Part shown: piece by piece, positions 44,036 to 55,000 of the stretch | Layout of the letters: every line of letters begins with the position of its first letter | Position numbering within the stretch: the stretch's first letter is position 1 | Source of the DNA: Serripes groenlandicus | Taxonomy: Eukaryota; Mollusca; Bivalvia; Cardiida; Cardiidae | Assembly: GCA_031761405.1 (NCBI GenBank) | Contig: JASEVX010000011.1 | Location: forward strand, 26,709,527-26,773,526 | Direction of reading: 5' to 3' | DNA length: 64,000 nucleotides | Notes under the pieces: generated by a model | The model's database searches: none | Told to the model about the DNA's origin: nothing | The model's input: only the letters and a program-made list of their open reading frames with translations | Translations under genes and position numbers: made by a program

Positions 44036-46084
44036 TGTTATTAGAATCATCAGCCTGCTTATAATTTGCGCTAATGTAAGAAAACATATCTAAATTAAAC
44101 AGATGCATATGACCTGCTTAGAAAGTTTTATTAGATGATAGATACTTGTTAACTAACGTTAAAAGGGTCTGAGGGGCTTGTCGACATGATTGGAACTTAT
44201 AAGTTCATCAACGGCATTGATGATTTTAACTCACCTTAGCACGAAATGCTCAAGGTTTGTTTTTATGATAGCCTTTTGTCTGTATTTCGTCTGTTGCTCA
44301 TCAATTTGTCCTTAACATTTTGATTGTATTTACTTTAGAGGCCGCTTTGTCCATCTTATCTTCATAAAATGTATTCAATGATTTATCTTGTTTCCATCTA
44401 GGCCAAGTTCGATTATGGGTCGTGTCAGGTTGAAAACTAGGTGACTATGCGACATTTAAGGAAATACTTATCAAACTAAGTAAGCCACATTTTTAAATTG
44501 ACCATGTTGAAACGTTGCCAGAATAGGTTATGTTGATGATATCTAGGCTAACTTTGAATACGGGATCATGTCCTACAACAAACTGGGTCAGTACGCCAAC
44601 ATTAAAGGCACATCTTGTTAACACGCTGGAAGTAGCATTGTTTACTTGAGCATGTTAAAACTTAGTCAGAAATTGTGTCTCGATGATGTCAGAGTCATGA
44701 TGGTACATGAGCTCAGTTCAAATATAGGGTTTTCCGGTCACAAACTAAGTCACTTATTAAACTTGAAAATCAAGAATGTGTTTAAAAATGCATATGAGGT
44801 GAGTGATACTCACGAACGATAAGATGGTGGCGCCCATGGTACACCGCTTCTTTCTTAAGATAGCGTTTATTATTTCAGAATATGAAGCCAACAAATCAAG
44901 AATGGAAATCACACGAAAAACTGTACAATGCGTTGATGGAAAAAGTAAATCCTTACAACCTTACCGGCATACAACGCGTAAACGGTCTATGGAGGAAATA
45001 CACAGGGAATCTTGAAGAAGAATAGATAACACATGGTTTGAAATATTATCAATATTCAGGGCGAAAATGTGCATCAGCGGTAGGATGCAACGGTAACAAT
45101 ATATGCAATATTGCGATCAGAGGTAATATACAAAGGTCAAATTCGCCCAACAATCAAGTGTAGAAAATGTCTTCAAGAGGTTTATATTTCCTTCACATGT
45201 GTAAATGTAGCAACATGTACAAGGTGCAATGCAATCGGTCACAATTAAAATTACTGCCCCTTTAGATGAAAATATATCAAAAGATGATTAATATTGTTGG
45301 ACAACACGAATTATACATGTTAACCTTCTTTTTCTTATCTCAAAGAACTAGGTCAGCATTAAAATGAACCCTTTTTATAAACAGTTACAATTTAAGTTGT
45401 TAATTCATTTTCATGGTTTCTATTAGTTATCGATATCATGCTTCATAGATTGTTATATTAGTATGTGTACCCCCAGGTATTCCTTGTTAGCAAATGTATG
45501 CGCAAAGGAGCCTTGGCATTTTATATTGTAGCTTTAAAAGACCTGTCTACATTGCATGTACGTGTCAAAGGGACTAAATATGTAGGCTATCGATAATTCA
45601 GTCCCCATAAAGAAATTTGATAACGTCTACATGATCTGTCGTAAGAAGGTATGAGGTTTTTTAACTTACATTAGAATCCTTTTTTTACAAGTGTATAGAC
45701 AAATTGGCTGCGTAACCATACCGTTCGATGTTGCCAGAAGTTCGACTTAAGAGCCAGATCAAACTGTGCGGATGTGCAGTTTGAATTTGATTTTACTTAG
45801 TCGCAAGTATCTTGAGCTTCGTTTTCTTGAAGAGCGGCTCAAATAAAACAAATGCTTTTCGAATTAAATCGGAAATTAAAAGTATGAGTAATTAAATGGT
45901 ATAAGAATAAATACGCAATAAAAAAACCCATTTAGCTTGCTGATTTCCGTCAGATTCATATAAATCGCGTTTATTGTATAATTTGATATTGTTTCTTCTA
46001 TTATCCATGTGAAAAATGAATACAGTATCTCTCGATATTGCAATTATTGATAACGGACTAAGATTATGTTCGAGTGCTGCCTAA
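44036..46084. other. Spacer upstream of copy E
   Basis: No exon is supported. The stretch near 45490-45660 ('gcgcaaaggagcct', 'atcgataattcagt', 'gatctgtcgtaagaaggtat') resembles 11650-11810 upstream of copy B, which may be preserved upstream DNA of the duplicated genes. Confidence 0.45.
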
Positions 46085-46435
46085 TGCCCCAGTCATAGTG
46101 TCACGTTTTGGCCGCCACGTTTAGCTACATTGGGAAACGTGGCTACAACGTGAGCAAATGTAGAACAACGTGTTTAAAACGTGACAAAACGTGACAAAAC
46201 GGGAAGTGGAAATTTTAATTTTGGACATGTTTTATGACACTATGTGTCACGCTATAATACGATGTAACACGTTGTTATACGTTATGAGATGCGTTATACT
46301 ACGGTGTTTTACGTTGTGCGTCGTTGGGCTACGTTTCTGTTATGTTGTGCCACGATTTGGTACGTTATGGCAAATCGTGGGTGTCAGAGACGAGGCACAA
46401 GGGCGAGGCCAAAACGTGACACTATGACTGGGGCA
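46085..46435. mobile_element. MITE-5 copy with TAA target duplication
   Basis: Ends 'tgccccagtcatagtgtcac' and 'gtgacactatgactggggca' are perfect inverted repeats extending into 'gttttggcc'. TAA stands directly outside both ends, as expected for PIF/Harbinger-type elements. The inside is made of 'acgtg' and 'cgttnta' runs with no coding potential. Confidence 0.85.
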
Positions 46436-46499
46436 TAAGGACATAACTGTTTCCATACAGTATTATTGCAGAGCGCTCCATTCAACCTTTTATGAATTT

Positions 46500-46640
46500 A
46501 AATTATATTATTCAATGTTAACACTGTTTGCAGATTTACATGTATATAACGCGCTTCGACAAATCGACAGGCATGACAAAATACCAATCTGATCTATTTA
46601 AAGTCCATGTAAATACATACATACGTATTTTCTAACGTTA
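46500..46640. repeat. Dispersed block shared with 24400-24510 and 32040-32180
   Basis: All three sites have 'aaatcga(t/c)aggcat' followed by 'ataccaa(t/a)c(t/c)g(a/g)tct'; the first two also share 'tagcgctagctgtgt'. They lie in or near introns of the cluster. Confidence 0.45.
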
Positions 46641-46985
46641 AATGTGACGTCTGGACCAATGATTTCGCTGCTTCTAGATTTGTCACACCATTTGACATAC
46701 AATATACATTATTGGTTTGTGAAAGTTTAAAATACGGTATCTGCCCTACACAATGTCAACTAAATCAAGAGTTCCTCTGGTTAGTTTATCCTACTCCAAA
46801 GTGAATTATTTCAACGGGAGATAGTATATGTGTATTCGCTTTATTGAAGATGTTAACAATACTTTCCATTTGCCAATCTGCTTTTCGTTAGAATATTAGA
46901 AATATTTAATGAAGTCTTTACACTGGAGGCAAATGCCATTTCGTTGGGCATTGGTCCAGTACTTAGAGGTCGATGTTTATTACAG

Positions 46986-47142
46986 ATGGTGGTTACAACG
47001 TCGTCCCTGAAGGGCTTTCTAGCATGGACTGTCCTGTTCATAATACAGATCTCTTCATCTTTAGCCGACTATCCGTGCATTTGTTCTTACGCCGTTGAAA
47101 CACAACTGTATGACCATCCTGACCTCAACGCTTCAGTTTCAG
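46986..47142 (+). CDS. Copy E exon 1: signal peptide and DYPCIC start
   Basis: ATG follows 'ttattacag', which could be either leader or an acceptor after a 5' UTR intron. An upstream in-frame ATG (46944) gives a less typical signal peptide. The hydrophobic core is FLAWTVLFIIQI. It ends TCA-G before gtacat. Confidence 0.8.
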
Positions 47143-50100
47143 GTACATGCTAATTCTTAATTTATCTCCATAAGGCATTCAGTTTGAAAGGCATGTACAT
47201 AGAGTAGCTAACATGAATGTTTAAGAATAGTCATATATGTCCAGATCGTCTAGACCATAACACAATGAGCCGTCCCGCGAGAAAACCAACATTGCGTAAA
47301 GTATCGACCGGATCAACCTAAGCATGCCGCTCAGGCTAACCCGGATATACACTTCTCGCCTCCTTTGGATTTTCTGTTTCAAGAATCTGTACTATATACC
47401 TCTATCCCCTGAGACGGAATGCGTCGGCCCGGGTCAGATATGGGTTGATACATTACGCAAAGTCCAAAATGTTGGTTTTCTCGACGAACGACTCATATAG
47501 TTGCAATACTGGTCAAATGATTATCATTTACTACTTATCGAGTACACATGTACTCTGCTAGTTGAAAATGGCAACGTTTAACCTTTGACCTATACACGAC
47601 ATATGGTGTTCTTTTCATATTTTAATGTCGCAATGCTCAATTTGACCTTCGACATGTCAGTGTAAAAATGTTTTTTGTACAACGAGCACAGCATTGGCTT
47701 TTTAGTATCGATACCGTGTTTGCAAAACAGTTCTAAAATGTATTCTGACCGCGTTAGATGAAAATGTGAAAAGTATTGCAAGTCCTATTATATATCTATA
47801 TATTAATATAGGTATAAAACAAATGGTGATACTATTCTAATTGTTTAACATAGCTTAAAATAGGCACAGGCGAACAGCGACGAATCTGATGGGGGCAGTG
47901 CGTATGCTTAGTATATCCTGAGATTTGATTGTTTGCAGTGCAATAGGACCAACTTTTTGAAACCAAAATTAAATGTAATCATCATACACGCGGAAAAACT
48001 ATTGTCTTCGCATCCAAGCTAAAGAATCCAAATGGAAACTATTTAACAGAGGTATGGTTGAAGCCTTCTATGACTTATTAGCGAACAGTGCATATTCAGA
48101 TCTACTATGATCGCAAATGCTTTACGGTTGGTTATTGCAGCGTGCCGCTCATTTCTTTCAGACTAAATAAATAAAGCTACTACAATGTTCTACATCGTGT
48201 TTTCTTCAGGATACATGTACGAGTTTGACTGTTTTGCACAATATACGTTGGCCAAAGGCCTAGGCAGTAACTGGGGTGCAGTTATGTCTGACCATCAGGT
48301 ATGTACCTAGTATATATCGGTAGCTTCATGCAAAACAGCTGTTACTACATTGATACACTACACAAATTGTAACACTATTAAGTTACAAAAGTTATGCATT
48401 TAAGACAACGATATGGCAGTTAACTAGGCAAACCATCTCTCATATTTCCGAGTTCCGAATTTTCTACTGCAGACGACTCGAATTCGGGGGAAATCTTAGA
48501 GAATAATTATTTATTTATTTGCATCATAATTATTTATTTATTTATTCTTTATAAGTCTCAACTACAACAAAACAAAACGTTTTTTAAAGGTTCTTGGGAA
48601 AATAAGATGAAGATAGAAATTTGACAGAGAGCATATGTACAAACGCCCATTCAACCGAACTCTATCTCCAGTACCTAATTACATAAACTGATGAAATTAT
48701 ATTATTAATCTTTAGTTTCAATAATTGTCAACGAATTTGATATGTAATTTATATTTGAAGGTCTGCTATTTAGAAATGACAAGTGTAGTATCAGAACAGA
48801 CATGTCAGGGCAGCGTTCCACCAGAGGATAAAGGTACGATAACTACTGGGATAACCGGTCTTCTTAATCTTTATAATGATATGATATTTTAAGAGCCGCC
48901 TGTTGCGAAGCTATCCGAAATATTGAAACATTAACTCTTTTAGCGCCAAAGGCAATATTGACGTTTTGGCAAACAATACAGATTCAGGTGAGTCAGGTTG
49001 TAACAAACTGTCCCACCTGAAATCAGCATTGTTTGCCTTTTAGTTATCAGAATAGTCCAAACTGTTATTACATAATAAATGGAGACGCCCGATTCTGAAT
49101 ATGGAAGAGTCTACTTTAAACAAATGGGCGCTGAAAGAGTTAAGAAAACTGGAAGTATATCTTTGATAAAGATAGAATGGTTACGAATAAAAAAAAAAAA
49201 TGCTTGTTCTTTTTTATCGTATAATATGCGAAATAATTGACCCCAAGCAGCCGAATGTGTAACTCCAATAAAGGTTCTTTCGTGAATTTACGTTTAAGTT
49301 ATCGTCGAACAATGATTGTTTAATTATGAGAATCTACACAATATCGTCCAAGACCCCTGAGTTAATAGCCTTAATGATTGTCAACTGAATAAAAAAAAAA
49401 AATTGATCGTTCTTTTTTATCGTATAATATGCGAAATAATTGACCCCAAGCAGCCGAATGTGTAACTCCAATAAAGGTTCTTTCGTGAATTTACGTTTAA
49501 GTCATCGTCGAACAATGATTGTTTAATTATGAGAATCTACACAATATCGTCCAAGACCCCTGAGTTAATAGCCTTAATGATTGTCAACTGATCTTTTATG
49601 GTTGGATCTTATAGAGAAACCACATATGTTCCTAATACATATATAAATAAAGTTTCTATTCTTGTTCTGTCTACGAATGCAATTTGGTAAGTGATTCATG
49701 CTAAGTCATGGATCCGTGGTCAAGTGCTTTTTACAATATTAACAATTAACATATGGAGGCGGGTTAGGTAGGAACCTACCAAGCATGACATAGTTCCTAT
49801 TTTCAAAGTATTTTGTTGTTATAGTCTTTCATCCGAACCTTGCTCGGATGGACACATGACATTCATGGAAGAGCCTGCTCACACTGTGCAGACGTCACGG
49901 CTGATCTCGAACATCGTGTTTGTTGCAATGTTTCATGTAGTTTTTCCTGTGGCTTAGTCCTACCTTTTAACCCTCTAGCTGGCAATTCTTATTTAACTTC
50001 TATTATATCGAAACAAGCATCGCGAGTAGAAGATTGAATAGATATTGGTCTGTTCACGAAAACTTTAACAGCGACATTTATAACAACCTAACAGGCCATT

Positions 50101-50995
50101 TAAACATATTTTACAACGAAACAATTTTAACAATTTATGTTAATCACTCGCGATGTCTGAGTATGTGGGTATATCACAAGGATTGATAGAGAAAGCTTTA
50201 ATGCGTATTAACAGTTACTGATTGCATGTGTGATTAACCTTAAATGCAGATGTATTATGGGCATATCACTTCAAATCATTGTATGCCTATGTGAACATCT
50301 ATATAGTGTGACAGACTCATGCAAGATTGATCATCTGTCACACTGTCGCTTCATATTAAGCGTATACAACCTTATAAAGCCACCAAACGGTGTAAGTGAG
50401 TAGACCGACTTAAAACGCCACATATACCATATGTAGTATGAATTATATATGCTTATATTATATTTACATTCGTAGTCACTACGGTTGCGCCTACACCATC
50501 CAGTTCAACGACCACACACACACCATCTACATCAACCCCAACACCTATTACAGTAAAGCCATCTACAATCTCGACTACAATCTCAAGTACGACTACAGCA
50601 GTAACCCCTTCAACAGCAGGATCTACAACACCAACCACAGCAACTGACATGTCAACTAGTTCTACCATTAGCGCACCGACAACTACCACTACACCAACTA
50701 CTAGTACTACTCCGACTACTACTTCTAGTTCAACTACTACACGCACTGTTACTCCAAGTCCAACGACTACTTCAAGCACTACTACAAGCACAACTACAAG
50801 CACAACTACTCCACGCCGTACAACTGTTACTCCAAGTCCAACAACTACTTTAAGAAATACTACAAGCACAACTACTCCACGGCCTACAACTACTAAGACA
50901 TCCACTACTACATCTACAACCCCAATACCAACTACAATGAGACCTTCAACTCCTTCGACAAGAAAGACAACTACAACGACAAGAAGGACAACAGC

Positions 50996-51029
<34 letters not shown>

Positions 51030-54000
51030 GCTACTACTACTCAAAACCCTACTGCACCACATGCTGTTACTAGCCATGCAACATACACACAAAGTAACTA
51101 AGCCTATCTTAATGAATCAGTTTTGTTTTTAGAAAACAACAAATGAAACTCATTGCCATTCATTAGAAGATGCAATAGATTCGCCCCAAGTACATCATTG
51201 TATACGTTTAGGTGGTAGTTAGTGAGATTTGCTTCTCTCATGGAATAGTGTCCTATAGATTCCTGCTTTGTTATCGAAAACGACATGCATTAAATGAAAA
51301 GATATAAGAAGCTCCACCGCAGTTAAAAAGGTAATGCACAATTAAGCTAGCTGCCCATACACAAATTAAAAAGATAATGCTTTGTTATCGACTATTTCCC
51401 ATGCTTGGCAAAATATCATTGTGGCTAGCGTCATTCCTCTGTCAAAAATAGGCTAAAAAGATGATGGTAAGAAACGTCCTATATTTTTTCCAAATCTGTT
51501 ATTTGTACAATTTCTTTTCAATCAATCATAATTTGATTAACTAAGGGCTTTCAGCGTTTTTTAACATCAAACAATCATATTTAACTTTACATAGCTAATG
51601 TTTGATGACGATAATTTACAATCATATGTTTTGTCACGTATTTCACTTAAACCTTTATCCTTTCTTCAGCATACAAATGTCCCGACAATGTGATAAGTGC
51701 TGCACATTACAACCACGGAACTGTTCGAGTCTACGGGTCCACATGTTACGAATATGTCCCTGGGAATCACCCATGGCAATATGCTGAAAGTAATTGTAGA
51801 AATAAAGGTGGTCATCTAGTTCACATTCAAAACATGAACGACGAAAACCAAGTGATGAGGTTCCTGCATGACAACGGTTTCAAATCTGCTGTATGGATCG
51901 GTCTTCATGATCTCTCATATGAAAACTATTTTCAATGGACTTCAGGTATTTCCTTTCACATAAACAACATTAATCGACCATTTTTCATTCTGCTACATCA
52001 ATAATGTTAGTAGCTAAGGCTTAACTCGATATTTCTGTCTGAAATATCATAGTTCACACACATGTTTGACATGCATGCAGTCTGTATAAAGGAGTATAAA
52101 CGTCCACGTTTAAATAGATTCCAAAGGAGTCTCCTTTTATTTGCAGTCTTTCTTTTTTAACTAGTTTTCACTTATGAAAAGGAAATACGCAGAATCATAA
52201 TTGTATGCTTTGGGGTGTGTGTGTTGGGGGGACGGGGGTTGTTCAATATTGGCCGTTGATAACGACTTCCGTTTAAAAAGGGTTGTTTTCAATGAAGTTA
52301 ACCCATATATTCCTGAACACAGAGGCCTCAAGGCACATACTGTATCTTCAAACAGCCAAGCTCTGTTGTGCTCTGTGCTCTGTTATTACAAAGATCCTAT
52401 GCTGATTGACTTTGCATGTTTAATGTGAATAAAGTGACCTTCAGATGACTTAAACGTATTTATTCAGATTTAGTAAATCGTAACATAGTTCATGTTATCA
52501 TTTTGCCCAAGATTTAATTTCGAAGCATGGCATCTCCGTACATTTTATTTCTCACGACCCTAGCAATCATTGAACATGACAATTGTTGCGCAATTAGTTG
52601 TAAATGTTGATTTAACAAAAACAATAAAACAATTGTAGATTTTCTAAATATTTGAGTATTCAAAAAACATATTAATGACATTTTTAAAAAAAGAATAATC
52701 AAAATATACAATAAAAGGTCGAAGGAACGCGTCGAACACAATATATTCCCATACAGTACTACATGCGTGCATCAAATATTTAATAACATTTTTTTAAATT
52801 AACATATCATTTTAAAAACTATTTAACACAGGAGATCCTGTTACATTTACAAAATGGCGACCAGGACACGTCTCCAATTTTATAAGCCACCATTTCGAGG
52901 ATTGTGTCGTTCTGGTTCCCTATATTCATACTGGATTCCTGGGCAGTTATGGACTCTGGGATGACATTATGTGTGGTACACACCACCCATGGATATGTCA
53001 ACATGGTAATATTTTCACTTAATCATCGATTTAAGTCTTCAAAAAATACCTTTGTCGGCTGGTATCCTGCTGAGTTCCCGTAACTGGTTAGATCGTACTT
53101 GATTCTGGACCCCATTCAGCCACTGACTGGTTAACGTTACTGTAGAGTATCCCTTTTCAACACTGCAACTTCCTATAAAGCTCGTTGAATATCGGTACAT
53201 TTCATGGGATTGTCAGCCATTTAAACAGGAAGTAACCGACGAGTCTTCGAACGTTATCGATCTGTTACGGCTGCAGACGGAAATCACCGAGTAAAATCGG
53301 GTTGTAATACCTTAAGTCATTGCTGTGTGTGCTGAGATATATTTGTTATATCACACAGCATATGAAATAAGAGGTTTAGATAAAAAAAAAGACAGTAGCT
53401 CGCCTATACTTGATTTAAAACATCAAACGAGTGCCACCGCAAACATGCCTGTCAGGTATTCGTAAATTTGGCCCACAAAGTCGTTCAGTGTATATCTTCA
53501 GTAGTAGTGGAGGAGACGTTACATCTTTTATAAAAAATACATGTATAAATATCTCGCATGAAAACTACTAATGAAATAATACTGAAGCGGCATAAACATA
53601 TTTTACACATTAATTAATTTTAGCAGTAGACCCTCAGAATATCGACTCACATACATTTGTATTTATAGTATTGGACATCATGAACAACATGGACAACGAA
53701 TTATATCTCTGACTAATACCATAGTGACGTTGTTGAGTTGCATGCTTGCTTCGCCATTGTACATGTTTATTTCATTACAGATGATTATTAACCATTTAAT
53801 AATGTATCTATTTTAAGTTCGAAGTTTTATCTAGTACGAGCTCTAACAAATATATATGTTCAACTTACCTAGAATTATGTATAAACGACAGGAAATATAT
53901 TCAAACGGTGAATTGTGTTCGCCCCACGGTGGAATTATTACGTTTTCCCAACAAGTTGAAATTGTCATTATGGAAAACCCTGTTCTTTATTTCATTACAG

Positions 54001-54134
54001 ATGCCGTTCAAACACCTCACATCTTAGGTAACGGTGGGCACCATGTAACCCATGGAAACCACATTCATTTTACTACAAAGTTTCCTGTTCAAGGTGGATT
54101 TGGAAATTGGATGGATTTAATTGGCCGAAAATAA
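46986..54134 (+). CDS. CTLD gene copy E, complete: signal peptide, small domain, mucin linker, C-type lectin domain
   Basis: Seven exons (46986-47142, 48210-48298, 48761-48833, 50476-51093, 51670-51945, 52832-53005, 54001-54134) join in phase to 1521 nt, 506 residues plus stop. Residues 1-26 form a signal peptide ending SSSLA. About 80 residues (DYPCICSYAVETQ, GYMYEFDC, NWGAVMSDHQ, VCYLEMTSVVSEQTCQG) form a compact Cys-containing domain; the spacing of 'LYDHPDLNASVSG' and the W-V-Y strands recalls an SH3b fold, which is only a suggestion. About 205 residues are Thr-rich. The last 195 are a CTLD without EPN/QPD, ending IGRK. It has no transmembrane segment, so it should be secreted. Cysteine-knotted mucin-lectins in molluscs serve in mucus, byssus or immunity; which applies is unknown. 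Confidence 0.85.
47265..47496. mobile_element. MITE-1 copy
   Basis: 'atgagccgtcccgcgagaaa' faces 'ttttctcgacgaacgactca'. It lies in intron 1 of copy E; copy B also has a MITE-1 in its intron 1, about 965 bp after the exon instead of 120, so these may be separate insertions. Confidence 0.75.
48210..48298 (+). CDS. Copy E exon 2
   Basis: After 'tttcttcag' it reads GYMYEFDCFAQYTLAKGLGS and NWGAVMSDHQ, phase 0 before gtatgt. Confidence 0.85.
48761..48833 (+). CDS. Copy E exon 3
   Basis: After 'tatttgaag' it reads VCYLEMTSVVSEQTCQGSVP and PEDK, leaving G before gtacga. Confidence 0.85.
48931..49143. mobile_element. MITE-3 copy (TTAA-bounded)
   Basis: Ends 'ttaactcttttagcgcc' and 'gggcgctgaaagagttaa' are inverted. 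The inner arms are 'caatacagattcaggtgag' and 'cacctgaaatcagcattg'. It lies in the intron before the mucin exon. Confidence 0.75.
49186..49591. repeat. Recent ~203-bp tandem duplication
   Basis: Two adjacent copies ('cgtataatatgcgaaataat' at 49218 and 49421) differ by a C/T in 'aagt(t/c)atcg' and at the poly-A edge. The poly-A run at each start suggests slippage or unequal exchange at A tracts. Confidence 0.9.
50476..51093 (+). CDS. Copy E mucin exon (Thr-rich)
   Basis: After 'cattcgtag' 205 codons of mostly Thr, Ser and Pro (TTTPTTSTTPTTTSSSTTTR, later TTTTTTTTTTATTTQNPT), ending CAA-A before gtaact, phase 1-1. Copy E has a single large mucin exon where B has three. Confidence 0.85.
51670..51945 (+). 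CDS. Copy E CTLD exon 1
   Basis: After 'tttcttcag' it reads YKCPDNVISAAHYNHG, GSTCYEYVPGNHPWQYAESN, GGHLVHIQN and VWIGLHD; 276 nt, TCA-G before gtattt. Confidence 0.9.
52832..53005 (+). CDS. Copy E CTLD exon 2
   Basis: After 'ttaacacag' it reads DPVTFTKWRPGHVSNFISHH, EDCVVLVPYIHTGFLGSYG, LWDDIMC and WICQH, CAT-G before gtaata. Confidence 0.9.
53006..54000. other. Intron between CTLD exons 2 and 3 of copy E
   Basis: About 570 bp longer than the D intron (33070-33490). Its ends match D ('tttgtcggctgg' and 'cctagaattatgtataaacg'); the middle, about 53250-53780, has no counterpart in D and I see no known element in it. Confidence 0.55.
54001..54134 (+). CDS. Copy E CTLD exon 3 (C-terminus)
   Basis: After 'ttcattacag' it reads DAVQTPHILGNGGHHVTHGN, HIHFTTKFPVQGGFGNWM and DLIGRK, TAA with an overlapping AATAAA. 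Confidence 0.9.
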
Positions 54135-54402
54135 ATTGCGATAACTAATTAAAGTGGTATAGATAAATTAATTGCCATATTTCGTTTGTTTTTGTATTTC
54201 TTACGGCCTTTGGTAAATGATAGACTGTGGATATTTACGCATTTCGAACCCCTCATTTCGAAATAAGGTAGACACGGTTTTCGGGAATGTACGTTTTATT
54301 ATTTGGGCGGACTTCTGGTCGGTAATCTAACTTCATCATCAACGTATTGGGATGCGGGGCCTTGTTAACTGCCTGGATTTACGGCATTGGCGAAACTTTT
54401 AT

Positions 54403-54680
54403 TGGGGCTAAACGCCTTCTTCAACAATATTTCAGTCATATCACGGCGGCCAGTGCATATACACATGTATTTCCTAACTTTCTCACACTAGTACCCCACA
54501 CAACATACCTTCCAAGCAACTAGCTGTTTTTCCACTAAGACTGTTAACCCATCGGTGAAAGAGGAATGACGCTTGTCACAGTGGATATTGTCAAACGTCG
54601 GAAAAAAATGTAGTCCAAACTCAAAACCTCTGGATTGACAGCCCGTGTCGCAACCGACTGAGCTACCGGGTCTCGGTTGG
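54403..54680 (-). mobile_element. SINE-C copy in the 3' flank of copy E
   Basis: 'ggggctaaacgccttcttca' to 'aaccgactgagctaccgggt', at the site shared with the D flanks. Confidence 0.8.
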
Positions 54681-54859
54681 CGAACAATATAGTGCAGCTA
54701 CACGTTCAGTTGTTCGCTACAATTGTGCACTAAACAACGTGTAGACGGACAGTATCCGCGCTTGTGCGACTTTACGGATAAGCAGGCTCATCCGAGTTTT
54801 CACTATTCGCACAAGCAACAATACCCTAAGTCGCCTGACGCGGCTTACACCTCTCGAAT

Positions 54860-55000
54860 AAAAAGCTCTATGTAACATACGAGGGGTGTTTAAATAGTCT
54901 CGTGAATTGAAAGCTCTATGTAACATACGAGGCGTGTTTAAATAGTCTCGTGAATTAAAAGCTCTATGTAACACACGAGGGGTGTTTAAATAGTTCGCGG
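54860..55000. repeat. Three tandem ~49-bp units
   Basis: 'aagctctatgtaaca' starts at 54862, 54911 and 54959, each followed by 'cgagg(g/c)gtgtttaaatag'. The D flank near 39327 has a single unit, so this expansion is specific to E. Confidence 0.85.

Noticed and set aside
44803..45015. 70-codon open frame as a gene
   Set aside because: No recognisable motif, splice context or repeat copy supports it.
46191..46427. 78-codon open frame
   Set aside because: It lies wholly inside MITE-5 and follows its 'cgttatac' runs.
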